DNA from: Roseomonas alba | GTDB lineage: Bacteria > Pseudomonadota > Alphaproteobacteria > Acetobacterales > Acetobacteraceae | DNA length: 64,000 nucleotides | Assembly: GCF_019430885.1 (NCBI RefSeq) | Contig: NZ_JAHYBZ010000009.1 | Location: 281,762-345,761 of the forward strand | Reading direction: 5' to 3' | Shown here: piece after piece, positions 39,569 to 49,191 of the stretch | How positions within the stretch are numbered: the first letter of the stretch is position 1 | How the letters are laid out: the number at the start of each line of letters is the position of its first letter | Notes under the pieces: model-generated | What the model was told of the DNA's origin: nothing | Database searches by the model: none | Seen by the model: only the letters and a program-made list of their open reading frames with translations | Program-made: the position numbers and the translations under genes

Positions 39569-40135
39569 ATGGCTGCAGATTTCCAGGCCCTGAAGCAGGA
39601 TCTGACGCGCCGCATGGATGGCGCGATGGAAACCCTGAAGAAGGAATTCCAAGGCCTGCGCACCGGCCGGGCCAGCCCCGCGCTGCTCGAACCGATCCGC
39701 GTCGAGGCCTATGGCTCGGTCACGCCGCTGAACCAGGTGGCCAATATCTCGGTCGCCGGACCGGGCCTGCTGTCCGTGCAGGTGTGGGACAAGGCCGTCA
39801 CCAAGGCCGTCGAATCCGCGATCCGCGAGGCCAATCTCGGCCTCAACCCCCAGGCAGAGGGCCAGGTGATCCGCGTGCCCCTGCCGCCGCTGACGCAGGA
39901 GCGCCGCAACGACCTCGCCAAGGCCGCCGCCCGCTATGCCGAGCAGACCCGCGTGTCCGTCCGCGGCGTGCGCCGCGATGGCATGGAGCAGGTCAAGGGC
40001 TGGGTGAAGAAGCATGAATTCAGCGAGGACGAGGCCAAGCGGGCTGAGGACGATATCCAGAAGCTGACCGATCAGTATGTGAAGCAGATCGATGCGGCGC
40101 TGGTCGAAAAGGAGAAAGATATCCGCACGGTGTGA
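39569..40135 (+). CDS. frr: Ribosome recycling factor
   Basis: This 188-residue protein splits post-termination ribosomes together with EF-G. It has the three-helix-bundle pattern (KEFQGLRTGRASPALLEPI near residue 28, LPPLTQERRNDLAKAA near 105, RRDGMEQVKGW near 132, ending KEKDI). Length is standard (E. coli 185). A GAGGGAGG site precedes the ATG. Confidence 0.97.
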   Translation: MAADFQALKQDLTRRMDGAMETLKKEFQGLRTGRASPALLEPIRVEAYGSVTPLNQVANISVAGPGLLSVQVWDKAVTKAVESAIREANLGLNPQAEGQVIRVPLPPLTQERRNDLAKAAARYAEQTRVSVRGVRRDGMEQVKGWVKKHEFSEDEAKRAEDDIQKLTDQYVKQIDAALVEKEKDIRTV

Positions 40136-40217
40136 GTCGCCGTCGGATGCACAGGGGGGTCGGAGACGTGTTGCAGGTGAGCCTGGTCGAGACCCGTTGC
40201 GTTGGAGCCGAGCGGGC

Positions 40218-40961
40218 GTGAGTGCCGTCTCCGATCCCGTTCGCGCGGACGCCGCGCCGGCCGAAGCGCCGACCCATGTCGCCATCATCATGGATGGCAA
40301 TCGCCGCTGGGCGCAGGCACGCGGGCTGCCGGCCGCACTCGGCCACAAGGCCGGCGCCGAGGCTGTCCGCCGCACCATCGAGGCCGCGGCGAACCAGGGC
40401 ATTTCCTGGCTGACCCTCTTCGCCTTCTCCTCCGAGAACTGGCGCCGGCCGCTCGAGGAAGTCTCGGCCCTGACCGGGCTGCTGCGGCTCTATCTGCGCT
40501 CCGAGGTCGCGAATCTGGTCAAGGAGGGCGTCCGGTTGCGGGTGATCGGGGATTTCGAACGCTTCGGTCCGGAGATGACGCGCTCCATCCGCGCCGCGGA
40601 GCAGGCCACGGCGGGCGGGATGCGCCTCAACCTCAACGTCGCCCTGTCCTATGGCGGGCGCGACGAGATCGTCTCCGCCGCCCGCATGGCCGCCCGCGCC
40701 ATCGCCGAGGGGCGTCTCGCCCCGGAGGCGCTGGACGAGGCGACCTTCGGCGGCTTTCTCCAGACCGCAGGCATGCCTGACCCGGACCTCATCATCCGCA
40801 CCTCGGGCGAGCAGCGGCTGTCGAACTTCCTGCTCTGGCAGGCGGCCTATGCCGAATTCGTCTTCCAGGACGTGCTCTGGCCCGACTACGGTGCCGAGCA
40901 CCTGGCCGAGGCGGTTGCCGCCTTCGCCCGCCGCGAGCGCCGTTACGGAGCCCGGCCCTGA
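40218..40961 (+). CDS. uppS: Undecaprenyl diphosphate synthase
   Basis: This 247-residue cis-prenyltransferase makes the C55 lipid carrier for peptidoglycan and O-antigen. It has the catalytic Asp in VAIIMDGNRRWA, the WLTLFAFSSENWRRP segment, and the C-terminal DLIIRTSGEQRLSNFLLWQ motif. The GTG at 40218 is the best start, since no ATG occurs before the catalytic motif and an earlier start would overlap frr. The ribosome binding site is weak. cdsA follows after 5 bases. Confidence 0.95.
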   Translation: MSAVSDPVRADAAPAEAPTHVAIIMDGNRRWAQARGLPAALGHKAGAEAVRRTIEAAANQGISWLTLFAFSSENWRRPLEEVSALTGLLRLYLRSEVANLVKEGVRLRVIGDFERFGPEMTRSIRAAEQATAGGMRLNLNVALSYGGRDEIVSAARMAARAIAEGRLAPEALDEATFGGFLQTAGMPDPDLIIRTSGEQRLSNFLLWQAAYAEFVFQDVLWPDYGAEHLAEAVAAFARRERRYGARP

Positions 40962-40966
40962 GCGAC

Positions 40967-41809
40967 ATGGTCCTGAACGCGGTCGAGCCCAAGCGCTGGC
41001 GGGATCTGCGCAAGCGCTTCCTCTCGGCCCTGGTGCTGGGGCCGGCGGCGCTGCTGTGCATCTGGCTGGGCTCCGAACCCTGGACCATGCTGATCGCCGT
41101 CGCGGTCGCGCTGCTGTCGTGGGAGTGGGTGCATCTCTGCGGCTACCGGACGCGCGCCATGCCGGGGATGGCCGTACCGGTCTTCGTCTTCGCTGCGGGG
41201 ATCCTGGCCGTCACGGAGCACACCCGCGCGGCGCTGGGCCTGCTGGTGATGCTCTGGGGGCTGGCCTGGTGGCTGGCGGAACTGCCGCAGCCGAAGAAGG
41301 GCCAGCCGGCAGGTTGGCTGGCTGCGGGCGTCCTCTATATCGGCCTGGCCGGCATCGCGCTGATCGAACTGCGTCACGACAACGAAGCTGGGCGCGCCAA
41401 TGTGCTGTTCCTGTTTCTTGTGGTCTGGGCGTCGGATATCGGCGCCTACATGGCCGGGCGGATCTTCGGTGGGGCGAAGCTCGCCCCGGCGATCTCGCCG
41501 AACAAGACCTGGTCGGGGGCGGCAGGCGGGCTGGCCTGCGCGATGCTGGTCGGCGTCGTCACCGCCGCAGTGCTGGCGCCGGGTGGGACCTCCCGCGCGG
41601 CCGCCGCGGCCGCTATGCTGGGCGTCATGGCGCAGGCCGGCGACCTTCTGGAATCCTGGATCAAGCGGCACTTCGACGTGAAGGACAGCTCGGCGCTGAT
41701 CCCGGGACATGGCGGACTGCTCGACCGGCTGGACGGGGTGCTGGCGGCCGCGCCCGTCGCAGCCGTCGTGGCGTATGCGCTGGGGCGGGGGCAGCCGCTG
41801 TGGTGGTGA
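40967..41809 (+). CDS. cdsA: Phosphatidate cytidylyltransferase
   Basis: This 280-residue membrane enzyme makes CDP-diacylglycerol, the precursor of phospholipids. It has about seven transmembrane helices and the CdsA signature ESWIKRHFDVKDSS...HGGLLDRLDG near residues 228-255, including the Asp pair. It starts 5 bases after uppS. Repeat copy G lies between it and dxr. Confidence 0.95.
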   Translation: MVLNAVEPKRWRDLRKRFLSALVLGPAALLCIWLGSEPWTMLIAVAVALLSWEWVHLCGYRTRAMPGMAVPVFVFAAGILAVTEHTRAALGLLVMLWGLAWWLAELPQPKKGQPAGWLAAGVLYIGLAGIALIELRHDNEAGRANVLFLFLVVWASDIGAYMAGRIFGGAKLAPAISPNKTWSGAAGGLACAMLVGVVTAAVLAPGGTSRAAAAAAMLGVMAQAGDLLESWIKRHFDVKDSSALIPGHGGLLDRLDGVLAAAPVAAVVAYALGRGQPLWW

Positions 41810-41816
41810 TGCAGGC

Positions 41817-42048
41817 GGGGAGGGACTTTGCCCCTCCCCGGACCCCTCCCCACCAAAGGCCACAGGGCCTTTGGAAACCGATACTTGGCGCCGGGCGCAT
41901 CGGGCATTCCGAACTCCGTGATCACGTTTCGGGCGCGGGAGCGGCTTTCGGCGATTGTCCGGCCCCTGGTGCAGCGCACCAGGTATCGGTTTCCAAAGGC
42001 CCTGTGGCCTTTGGTGGGGGAGTTTCGGAGGAGGCAAAGCCCCCTCTG
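41817..42048. repeat. Dispersed hairpin element, copy G
   Basis: This 232-bp copy lies inside the operon between cdsA and dxr. It starts with GGGGAGGGAC...GCCCCTCCCC (41817-41839) and ends with GGAGGAGGC...GCCCCCTC (42027-42047). Both arms are well kept: CCAAAGGCC/GGGCCTTTGG with AAACCGATACTTGG on the left, and CCAGGTATCGG with TTTCCAAAGGCC on the right. The right hairpin ends ten bases before the dxr start codon, so it may affect dxr translation. Confidence 0.88.
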
Positions 42049-42058
42049 ACGGCGCCCC

Positions 42059-43240
42059 ATGTCCCGTAGCGTCACCATCCTCGGAAGCACGGGTTCCGTC
42101 GGCCGCAGCACCGTTGCCCTACTGGAGGAAGCCCCCGCTGGCGCCTTCCGTGTCGAGGCCCTGGTCGCCCATCGCGACGTGACGGGCCTGGCCGCCCAGG
42201 CCCGCCGCCTGCGCGCCCGCTGCGCGGTCGTGGCCGACCCTGCCTGCTATGGCGCCCTGCGCGATGCCCTGTCCGGCACGGGCATCGAGACCGCCGCCGG
42301 GCCCGGTGCCGTGGTCGCTGCGGCGTCCCGCCCCGCCGACTGGACCATGGCGGCGATCGTGGGCGCCGTCGGCCTGCCCGCCACGCTCGCGGCGCTGGCG
42401 CGGGGCGGGGTGCTCGCCTTCGCCAACAAGGAAAGCCTGGTCTGCGCGGGGGAAATCGTCCTCGCCACCGCCCGCGCCGCGGGCGCCACGCTGCTGCCCG
42501 TCGATTCCGAGCACAACGCCATCTTCCAGGCGCTCGAGGCCCGGGGCGGTGGTGCCGATCCCTACGCCACGGTCGAGAAGATCGTGCTGACCGCTTCGGG
42601 CGGGCCCTGCCGGACCATGACGCTGGCCGAAATGGCCGCCGTGACGCCGGAGGCCGCGATCCGCCACCCGATCTGGTCCATGGGGGCCAAGATCAGCGTT
42701 GATTCCGCCACCATGATGAACAAGGGGCTGGAGCTGATCGAGGCCGTCCGCCTCTTCCCGGTGCCCGAGGACAGGGTGGAGGTGCTGGTCCACCCGCAAT
42801 CCACCGTCCATGGGCTGGTGCAGTATGCGGATGGGTCCGTGGTGGCCCAACTCGGCACGCCGGACATGCGCACCCCGATCGCCCATGCGTTGGCCTGGCC
42901 GGCGCGCATGGCGGCCTCGGTGCCGCGGCTCGACCTGGTGACGCTGGGGCGGCTCGACTTCTTCGCCCCCGACCCCGTGCGTTTCCCAGCGTTACGGCTG
43001 GCCAGGGAGTCCTTGCGCGCGGGCGGCGGGGCAACCACCATACTGAATGCTGCGAACGAGACGGCCGTCGGGCTGTTCCTGGACCGCCGCCTCGGCTTCC
43101 TGGACATTGCCGCGGTGGTCGAGGAGACGCTCGATCGGCTGGGGGCGCCGACGGTGACGGACCTGTCCGCCATCCTGGCGCTCGACGGCGCGGCACGGAA
43201 CGAAGCGGCGCGGATCGCCGCGGAACGCGCGGCCGCTTGA
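42059..43240 (+). CDS. dxr: 1-deoxy-D-xylulose 5-phosphate reductoisomerase
   Basis: This 393-residue enzyme is the second step of the MEP isoprenoid pathway and the fosmidomycin target. It has the NADPH motif ILGSTGSVGRSTVALL (residues 5-20), ANKESLVCAG, the metal-binding PVDSEHNAIFQ, and the catalytic loop HPIWSMGAKISVDSATMMNKGLE. Length is typical. The ribosome binding site lies in the tail of repeat copy G, since the element ends ten bases upstream. Confidence 0.96.
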   Translation: MSRSVTILGSTGSVGRSTVALLEEAPAGAFRVEALVAHRDVTGLAAQARRLRARCAVVADPACYGALRDALSGTGIETAAGPGAVVAAASRPADWTMAAIVGAVGLPATLAALARGGVLAFANKESLVCAGEIVLATARAAGATLLPVDSEHNAIFQALEARGGGADPYATVEKIVLTASGGPCRTMTLAEMAAVTPEAAIRHPIWSMGAKISVDSATMMNKGLELIEAVRLFPVPEDRVEVLVHPQSTVHGLVQYADGSVVAQLGTPDMRTPIAHALAWPARMAASVPRLDLVTLGRLDFFAPDPVRFPALRLARESLRAGGGATTILNAANETAVGLFLDRRLGFLDIAAVVEETLDRLGAPTVTDLSAILALDGAARNEAARIAAERAAA

Positions 43241-43271
43241 CCGGTCGCGCTCAGACGGATCGAAGGACGCG

Positions 43272-44399
43272 ATGGAATTCCTCCCCGAGCCTTTCCGCAC
43301 CATCGTCTCCTTTGCGGTGGTGCTGGGCGTTCTCATCTTCGTCCACGAACTCGGGCACTACCTCGCCGCGCGCTGGCGGGGTGTGCATGTGGAACGCTTC
43401 TCGATCGGCTTCGGCCGCGCCATCGCGCAATGGACCGACAAGCGCGGCTGCGAGTGGCGGATCGGCTGGATTCCGCTCGGTGGCTACGTGAAGATGCACG
43501 GGATGGAGCATGCGGGGGAGGCCGAGCCTGACCCCGCCAGCTACCGTCCGGGCGAGGCCTTCCACGAAAAGAGCGTCGGCGACCGCGCCATCGTCGTTTT
43601 CGCCGGGCCGTTCTTCAATTTCGTCCTCGCGGCGCTGCTGTTCGCCGCGATCTTCGCGACCGTCGGCCGGCCGGTGCAGAACCCGGTGGAGCGGCCGGAA
43701 GACCAGATGGTGGTCGGCCGCGTCGTGCCGCAATCCCCGGCTGCGGAGGCAGGGCTGCGCGCCGGCGACCGCATCCTGGCGCTGGACGGCACGCCGATGC
43801 AGCAGTTCACCGACCTGCAGCACTACATCGAGGCGCGGCCCGGACAGCCGGTCTCGATGCTGGTGCGCCGCGGCGATCAGGAATTGACCGTCACCCCGAC
43901 GCCCACGGCCCGGGCCGAGGATGGCCGCGGCCGAATCGGCGTGCAGGGCGGGGGGACGATCCAGCGGGAGCGGCTCGATCCCGCCAGCGCCCTCGTGGCC
44001 GGGACCTGGCACATGGTCGTGGTCAGCGGCCAGACCCTGTCCGGGGTGTGGCAGATGATCTCCGGCCAGCGCGGCGCCGAGGAAATCGGCGGCCCGCTGC
44101 GCATCGCCCAGATGTCGGGTGAGGTTGCCGATATGGGCATCCTGCCGCTGATCACCTTCATCGCGCTGCTGTCGATCAACCTGGCCCTGATCAACCTGTT
44201 CCCCATCCCGGTCCTGGATGGCGGGCATCTGGTGCTCTATGCGGCCGAGGCGCTGCGCGGCCGGCCCCTGCCGCTGCGGGCGCAGGAATACGCCTTCCGC
44301 GGCGGCTTCGCCCTGCTGATTACCCTGATGCTGCTCGCCACCTGGAACGACCTGACACAACTTGGGGTAGTGCGTTGGGTGACGTCTCTCGTCGGATGA
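43272..44399 (+). CDS. rseP: RIP-type site-2 zinc metalloprotease RseP
   Basis: This 375-residue inner-membrane protease cleaves anti-sigma factors such as RseA within the membrane. The zinc motif HELGH lies in VFVHELGHYLAARW in the first helix; a PDZ domain follows (about residues 130-200, VVPQSPAAEAGLRAGDRI); and the third ligand lies in NLFPIPVLDGGHLVLY. It follows dxr after 31 bases and precedes bamA, the standard alphaproteobacterial order. Confidence 0.95.
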   Translation: MEFLPEPFRTIVSFAVVLGVLIFVHELGHYLAARWRGVHVERFSIGFGRAIAQWTDKRGCEWRIGWIPLGGYVKMHGMEHAGEAEPDPASYRPGEAFHEKSVGDRAIVVFAGPFFNFVLAALLFAAIFATVGRPVQNPVERPEDQMVVGRVVPQSPAAEAGLRAGDRILALDGTPMQQFTDLQHYIEARPGQPVSMLVRRGDQELTVTPTPTARAEDGRGRIGVQGGGTIQRERLDPASALVAGTWHMVVVSGQTLSGVWQMISGQRGAEEIGGPLRIAQMSGEVADMGILPLITFIALLSINLALINLFPIPVLDGGHLVLYAAEALRGRPLPLRAQEYAFRGGFALLITLMLLATWNDLTQLGVVRWVTSLVG

Positions 44400-44577
44400 G
44401 ATAGAGCCGGAAGGTCGGGTGGCGGTCGCCACCTGACCCACGAAGCCGTCGTCACAAGGCTTCCGACGGTTCGGCTGCCTTCTTGCTGCCGCGAAGAGGC
44501 GCCAAGGGGTGACGCGGGACGGGCACGTCGGGTAGTGTCCGGCCCCTCTGTAAGCCCCCAGATCAGGTGCCGATTCG

Positions 44578-46890
44578 TTGACCAGGCTGCGCACCCTCCT
44601 CCTCGTCCTTGCCGCGCTGATCGTGGCAGTCCCTCTTTCGGCACAGGCGCCAGGGCGCGTGTCGGCGATCGAGGTGCAGGGCAACCAGCGCATCGAGGCG
44701 GACACGATCCGCTCTTACATGCTGGTGCAGCCTGGTGGCACGGCCGATCCCGACACGCTCGACCGAAGCCTGCGCGCGCTGTTCGCGACCGGCCTGTTCC
44801 GGGACGTGACCATCCGGCAGGACGGCTCACGGGTCATCGTGAACGTGGTCGAGAATCCGATCGTCAACCGCATCGGATTCGAGGGCAACCGCCGCATCAC
44901 CAGCGACGTGCTGCGGGAGGTGGTGCAGCTGCGCCCGCGCGGCGTTTTCACCCCTGCCGCCGCCCAGACCGACCGCCAGCGCATCCTCGAGATCTATGCC
45001 CGTCGCGGCCGCTTCGGCGCGACGGTGGAACCCAAGATCATCGAACTCGACCAGAACCGCGTCGATGTGGTCTTCGAGATCAATGAGGGCGAGGTCGCGC
45101 TCGTTGCCCGTATCAACTTCGTCGGCAACAACGACTTCTCGGACAGCCGCCTGAAGGAGGTCATCGCGACCCGCGAGCAGGCCTGGTACCGGATCCTCTC
45201 CAGCACCGACACCTACGATCCCGATCGCCTCAACTTCGACCGCGAGCTGCTGCGCCGCTTCTACCTGCGCCAGGGCTATGCCGATGTGCAGATCACCGGC
45301 GCCACGGCGGAACTCGCGCCGGATCGCAGCGGGTTCTTCCTGACCTATACGATCGACGAGGGCCCGCGGTATCGGATCGGCGACGTGCAGGTGGTCAGCT
45401 CCCTGCGCGGCCTCGACCCCACCTCGGTGCGCAACGACATCCCGGTCTCGGTGGGCAACTGGTATGACGGCGACGCGGTGGACCGCGCCGACACGCAGCT
45501 CACCGACCTGCTTGCCGCGCGGGGCTTCCCCTTCGCCAATGTCGAGCCCCGCGTTGTGCGCAATCGCGAGGCGCGGACGGTCGACCTGACCTTCGACATC
45601 TCCGAAGGCCCGCGCGCCTATGTCGAGCGCATCGAGATCAGCGGCAACACCCGGACGCAGGACCGTGTCATCCGCCGCGAATTCCGCCTGGCCGAAGGCG
45701 ATCCCCTGGTGACCCAGCAGGTGCGCCGCTCGCGTGAGCGCATCCGGGCGCTGGGCTTCTTCTCGGACGTGCAAGTGAACTCGACGCCGGGCAATGCGCC
45801 GGACCGCGTCATCCTCAACACCCAGGTCACCGAACGAGCCACCGGCGAATTCACCTTGGGCGGCGGCTACTCGACCGACGCCGGCTTCCTGGCCGATATC
45901 GGCCTGCGCGAGCGTAACCTGCTCGGCACCGGCATCGATGCCCGTACCAACCTGACGCTGGCGCAGAAGCGCAGCCAGGTGGACATCTCGGTGACCGATC
46001 CGCAGTTCCTCGAGCGCAACCTCGTCGCCGGCGCCGACATCTTCCTGGTGCAGCGCAACCTGCAATCGACCTCGGGCTACAACGAGCGCCGTGCCGGTTT
46101 CGCGGTGCGCATGGGCTACGAGATCAACGAGCATCTGCGCCAGAGCTGGTCCTACACGCTCGTTGACCGCGACCTCTACGACGTCGATCCGAACGCGTCT
46201 CGCTTCATCCAGGAACAGTCGGGCTCGACCCTGCTGAGCCAGGTCTCCACCACCGTCACCTATGACCGCCGCGACAGCCGCATCGAGCCGCGCGACGGCT
46301 ATGTCGCGCGTGCCGGCACGGATCTCGCGGGCCTGGGCGGCGATGTCTACTACGTCCGCCTGCGCGGCGACGGCCAGTATTACATTCCCTTCGAGCGCCT
46401 GCTGGGCGACCCCGACTATGTGCTGGTGCTCGCGGTCGGCGGCGGTTGGCTGCTGCCCTACAATGGCGGCGACAGCCGCATCGTCGACCGCTTCTTCCTG
46501 GGCGGCGAGAACCTGCGCGGCTTCGCCCTGGGCGGTGCTGGCCCGCGCGACATCTCGACCAATGACGCGCTCGGCGGCCAGGTGCTTTGGACCTCCTCGG
46601 CGGAGTTCCGCTTCCCACTCCCGCTGCCGTCGGAACTTGGCTTCATCGGCCGCGCTTTCGTCGATGTGGGCGGCAACTACGGCCTGCCGGACAGCGTGAA
46701 TGATTCGGGTTGCCCCAGCACGGTGCCGAACTGCGTGCGCGACGACGCCAGTCCGCGCGTGGGCGTCGGCGTCGGCGTCTCCTGGCGCAGCCCGATCGGC
46801 CTGATCAACATCGACCTCGCCCAGGCCGTGGTGAAGAAGTCCTACGACGAGACGCAGGTCTTCCGCCTTGGTTTCGGTACCCGTTTCTGA
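44578..46890 (+). CDS. bamA: Outer membrane protein assembly factor BamA
   Basis: This 770-residue outer-membrane protein inserts beta-barrel proteins. It has a signal peptide (residues 1-22, ending PLSAQA), five POTRA domains (about residues 27-430) and a C-terminal 16-strand barrel, with the FLGGENLRGFALGGAGPR loop-6 motif and a terminal aromatic residue (GFGTRF). The start is a TTG at 44578, supported by the signal peptide and lack of an in-frame ATG nearby. The 178-base gap upstream (44400-44577) shows no gene and may hold a promoter. Confidence 0.95.
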   Translation: MTRLRTLLLVLAALIVAVPLSAQAPGRVSAIEVQGNQRIEADTIRSYMLVQPGGTADPDTLDRSLRALFATGLFRDVTIRQDGSRVIVNVVENPIVNRIGFEGNRRITSDVLREVVQLRPRGVFTPAAAQTDRQRILEIYARRGRFGATVEPKIIELDQNRVDVVFEINEGEVALVARINFVGNNDFSDSRLKEVIATREQAWYRILSSTDTYDPDRLNFDRELLRRFYLRQGYADVQITGATAELAPDRSGFFLTYTIDEGPRYRIGDVQVVSSLRGLDPTSVRNDIPVSVGNWYDGDAVDRADTQLTDLLAARGFPFANVEPRVVRNREARTVDLTFDISEGPRAYVERIEISGNTRTQDRVIRREFRLAEGDPLVTQQVRRSRERIRALGFFSDVQVNSTPGNAPDRVILNTQVTERATGEFTLGGGYSTDAGFLADIGLRERNLLGTGIDARTNLTLAQKRSQVDISVTDPQFLERNLVAGADIFLVQRNLQSTSGYNERRAGFAVRMGYEINEHLRQSWSYTLVDRDLYDVDPNASRFIQEQSGSTLLSQVSTTVTYDRRDSRIEPRDGYVARAGTDLAGLGGDVYYVRLRGDGQYYIPFERLLGDPDYVLVLAVGGGWLLPYNGGDSRIVDRFFLGGENLRGFALGGAGPRDISTNDALGGQVLWTSSAEFRFPLPLPSELGFIGRAFVDVGGNYGLPDSVNDSGCPSTVPNCVRDDASPRVGVGVGVSWRSPIGLINIDLAQAVVKKSYDETQVFRLGFGTRF

Positions 46891-46896
46891 TCCAGG

Positions 46897-47673
46897 ATGA
46901 TGCCTGATATGGTTCGTACCCTTCCGGCCGCGCTTGCGGCGATGCTCCTTGCCCTGCCTGCCGCAGCGCAGCAGAATCAGCAGTGGTTCGTGCCTGGCCA
47001 GCAGGGCCAGCAGCAGGGGCAGCGGCCCGCCCAGCAGGGTCCCCGCCCGGCCCAGGCGCCGGCCCAGCGCCCCGCCCCGACGCCGCCGCCCCTCGCCCCG
47101 GGGCAGCCGCCGCCCGCCGCCGTGATCGGCATCGTCGACGTGCCCGAGATCCAGCGCGTCTCGACGGCCTTCACCCAGGTGCGCGAACTGATCGAAGCGC
47201 GCCGCGCCCGGCTGAACGAGGACCTGCAGCGCGAGCAGGCGCGTTGGCGGGAGGAGCAGCAGCGCCTCGCCAATGACCGCGCCACGCTGTCGCCCGAGCA
47301 GCTCCGCGTCCGCGAACGCGACCTGCAGGACCGCATCACCGACGCCCAGCGCACGCTGCGTGACCGGGCCGCGAGTATCGAGCAGCTTGCCCAGGGCGCG
47401 CTGCGCGAGATCGAGCAGGCGCTCGGCATCGTCATCCGCCAAGTGGCGTCGAGCCGCGGGGTGAACCTTGTCCTGCCCCGCCCGCTGGTGATCTTCAACG
47501 AGCCGCCTTTCGACCTGACGGAAGAAGTGGCCGCGCAGCTCAACCGCATGATCCCGAACGTGAACCTGCCGGCCGAAGGCGCCGCCGATGCGCCCGCCGC
47601 CGCGCAGCAGCAGCCGCAGCGCCCGGCGCAGGGGCAGCAGCGCCCGGCGCAGGGCCAACAGCGGCGGAACTGA
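46897..47673 (+). CDS. OmpH/Skp family periplasmic chaperone
   Basis: This 258-residue protein has a signal peptide (to about residue 25) and a long helical region (about residues 90-190, ARRARLNEDLQREQARWREEQQRL and similar) matching the Skp tentacles that hold unfolded outer-membrane proteins. Unusual additions are a Gln/Pro/Ala-rich linker after the signal peptide and a Gln-rich repetitive tail (repeated PAQGQQR) at the C-terminus. The ATG at 46897, 46900 or 46909 could be used. It lies between bamA and lpxD, the standard place for skp. Confidence 0.88.
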   Translation: MMPDMVRTLPAALAAMLLALPAAAQQNQQWFVPGQQGQQQGQRPAQQGPRPAQAPAQRPAPTPPPLAPGQPPPAAVIGIVDVPEIQRVSTAFTQVRELIEARRARLNEDLQREQARWREEQQRLANDRATLSPEQLRVRERDLQDRITDAQRTLRDRAASIEQLAQGALREIEQALGIVIRQVASSRGVNLVLPRPLVIFNEPPFDLTEEVAAQLNRMIPNVNLPAEGAADAPAAAQQQPQRPAQGQQRPAQGQQRRN

Positions 47674-47678
47674 GGCCC

Positions 47679-48722
47679 ATGGGCGCGGATCCGCGCTTCT
47701 TTCCGTCGCGCGGTCCGCTCGCCCTCTCGGCGGTTGCCGAAGCCGCAGGCGTGGCGCTGGCCGAGGGCGGCGACCGGCTCTTCACCGGTGTCGCGCCCCT
47801 CGACCTGGCTGGGCCGGGGGAGATTGCCTTCCTCGAAGGCCGGCGCATGATGGCGCAACTCCGCGAGACCCGTGCCGGCGCAGTGCTGGTCGCTGCCGCC
47901 ATGGCGCAGGACGTGCCGGAAGGCTGCATCGCCCTGGTGACGGAACAGCCGCAACTTGCCTATGCGCGGGTGGCGGCGCTGTTCCATCCGCGCCGCGCGC
48001 CGGTGCCAGGAATCCACCCCACCGCCCACGTCGCGCCCGACGCCCGGATCGGGGAGGGGACGGAGATCGGCCCCTTCGCCATGATCGGCGCGGGGGCGGA
48101 GATCGGTGCCGGCTGCATCATCGGTCCGCATGTGACGGTCGGCGCGGGCTGCGTGCTGGGGCCCGGTTCGGAGCTACGGGCGCACGCCTCGATGGAATAC
48201 TGCATCGCCGGGGCCGGGGTGGTGTTGGCCCAGGGCGCGCGTGTGGGCAACGAAGGCTACGGCTTCGTCACCACGGCCACCGGCGAGCATGTGACCATGC
48301 CGCAGATCGGCCGCGTCATCCTCGGTGACCGGGTCGAGATCGGCGCCAATTCCTGCGTCGATCGCGGCGCCGGCGGCGATACGGTGCTCGGTCCCGGCAC
48401 CCGCCTCGATAACCTCGTGCAGATCGGCCACAACGTGAAGACGGGCCGCGGCTGCGTCATCGTCGCGCAGGTCGGGATCGCGGGGTCGGCCGAACTCGGC
48501 GACTTCGTGGTGATCGCGGCGCAGGCGGGGCTTGTCGGGCACATCAAAATCGGCTCGAAGGCGCGCATCGGCGCGCAGGCCGGCGTGATGAACGACGTTC
48601 CAGCGGCGACCGACGTGGTCGGCAGTCCTGCCTGGCCAGCCCGAGAGACGATGCGCGCCTTTGCGCGCCTGCGGCAGCTGGCCGCGCCGAAGAAGGACGG
48701 AACCCCCGGCGGGACGCCATGA
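47679..48722 (+). CDS. lpxD: UDP-3-O-acylglucosamine N-acyltransferase
   Basis: This 347-residue enzyme is the third step of lipid A synthesis. It has an N-terminal uridine-binding domain (residues 1-105), then a left-handed beta-helix of hexapeptide repeats, with the catalytic His in NLVQIGHNVKTGRG, and a C-terminal helix. It overlaps fabZ by four bases (ATGA). Confidence 0.95.
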   Translation: MGADPRFFPSRGPLALSAVAEAAGVALAEGGDRLFTGVAPLDLAGPGEIAFLEGRRMMAQLRETRAGAVLVAAAMAQDVPEGCIALVTEQPQLAYARVAALFHPRRAPVPGIHPTAHVAPDARIGEGTEIGPFAMIGAGAEIGAGCIIGPHVTVGAGCVLGPGSELRAHASMEYCIAGAGVVLAQGARVGNEGYGFVTTATGEHVTMPQIGRVILGDRVEIGANSCVDRGAGGDTVLGPGTRLDNLVQIGHNVKTGRGCVIVAQVGIAGSAELGDFVVIAAQAGLVGHIKIGSKARIGAQAGVMNDVPAATDVVGSPAWPARETMRAFARLRQLAAPKKDGTPGGTP

Positions 48723-49189
48723 CGAACGAAGAGATCAAGACCGGCGAGGTCAGCACCCTCGAGATCGCGGAGATCATGCAGGCGATCCCGCATCGCTTCC
48801 CGTTCCTGCTGGTGGACCGTGTCGTCGATCTGGCGCTGAACGACAGCTGCACCGGCATCAAGAACGTCACGATCAACGAGAACTTCTTCCAGGGCCACTT
48901 CCCGACCATGCCGGTGATGCCCGGCGTGCTGATCATCGAATGCATGGCCCAGACGGCGGCGGTGCTCGTGGTGCGCACGCTCGGCCCTGACTGGGCCGGC
49001 AAGCTCGTGCTGTTCATGAGCGTGGACAACGCCAAGTTCCGCAAGCCCGTGGTGCCCGGTGACCAGATGCGCGTGCACGTCAAGAAGGAACGCCAGCGCG
49101 GCAATATCTGGAAGTTCAACGGCGAGGCGAAGGTCGACGGCAAAGTCGTGGCCGAAGCGACCTACGCCGCCATGATCCTGGACAAGTAA
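48719..49189 (+). CDS. fabZ: 3-hydroxyacyl-ACP dehydratase FabZ
   Basis: This 156-residue hot-dog-fold enzyme dehydrates 3-hydroxyacyl-ACP in fatty acid synthesis. The catalytic His is in FFQGHFPTMPVMPGVL and the Glu in IIECMAQTAAV. Length is normal. It is coupled to lpxD and lies 2 bases before lpxA, linking fatty acid supply to lipid A. Confidence 0.96.
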   Translation: MTNEEIKTGEVSTLEIAEIMQAIPHRFPFLLVDRVVDLALNDSCTGIKNVTINENFFQGHFPTMPVMPGVLIIECMAQTAAVLVVRTLGPDWAGKLVLFMSVDNAKFRKPVVPGDQMRVHVKKERQRGNIWKFNGEAKVDGKVVAEATYAAMILDK

Positions 49190-49191
49190 GC

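Noticed and set aside
44827..47658. 943-codon open frame on the - strand opposite bamA and skp
   Set aside because: bamA and skp on the + strand are clear; the antisense product has no recognisable motif and arises from high third-position GC.
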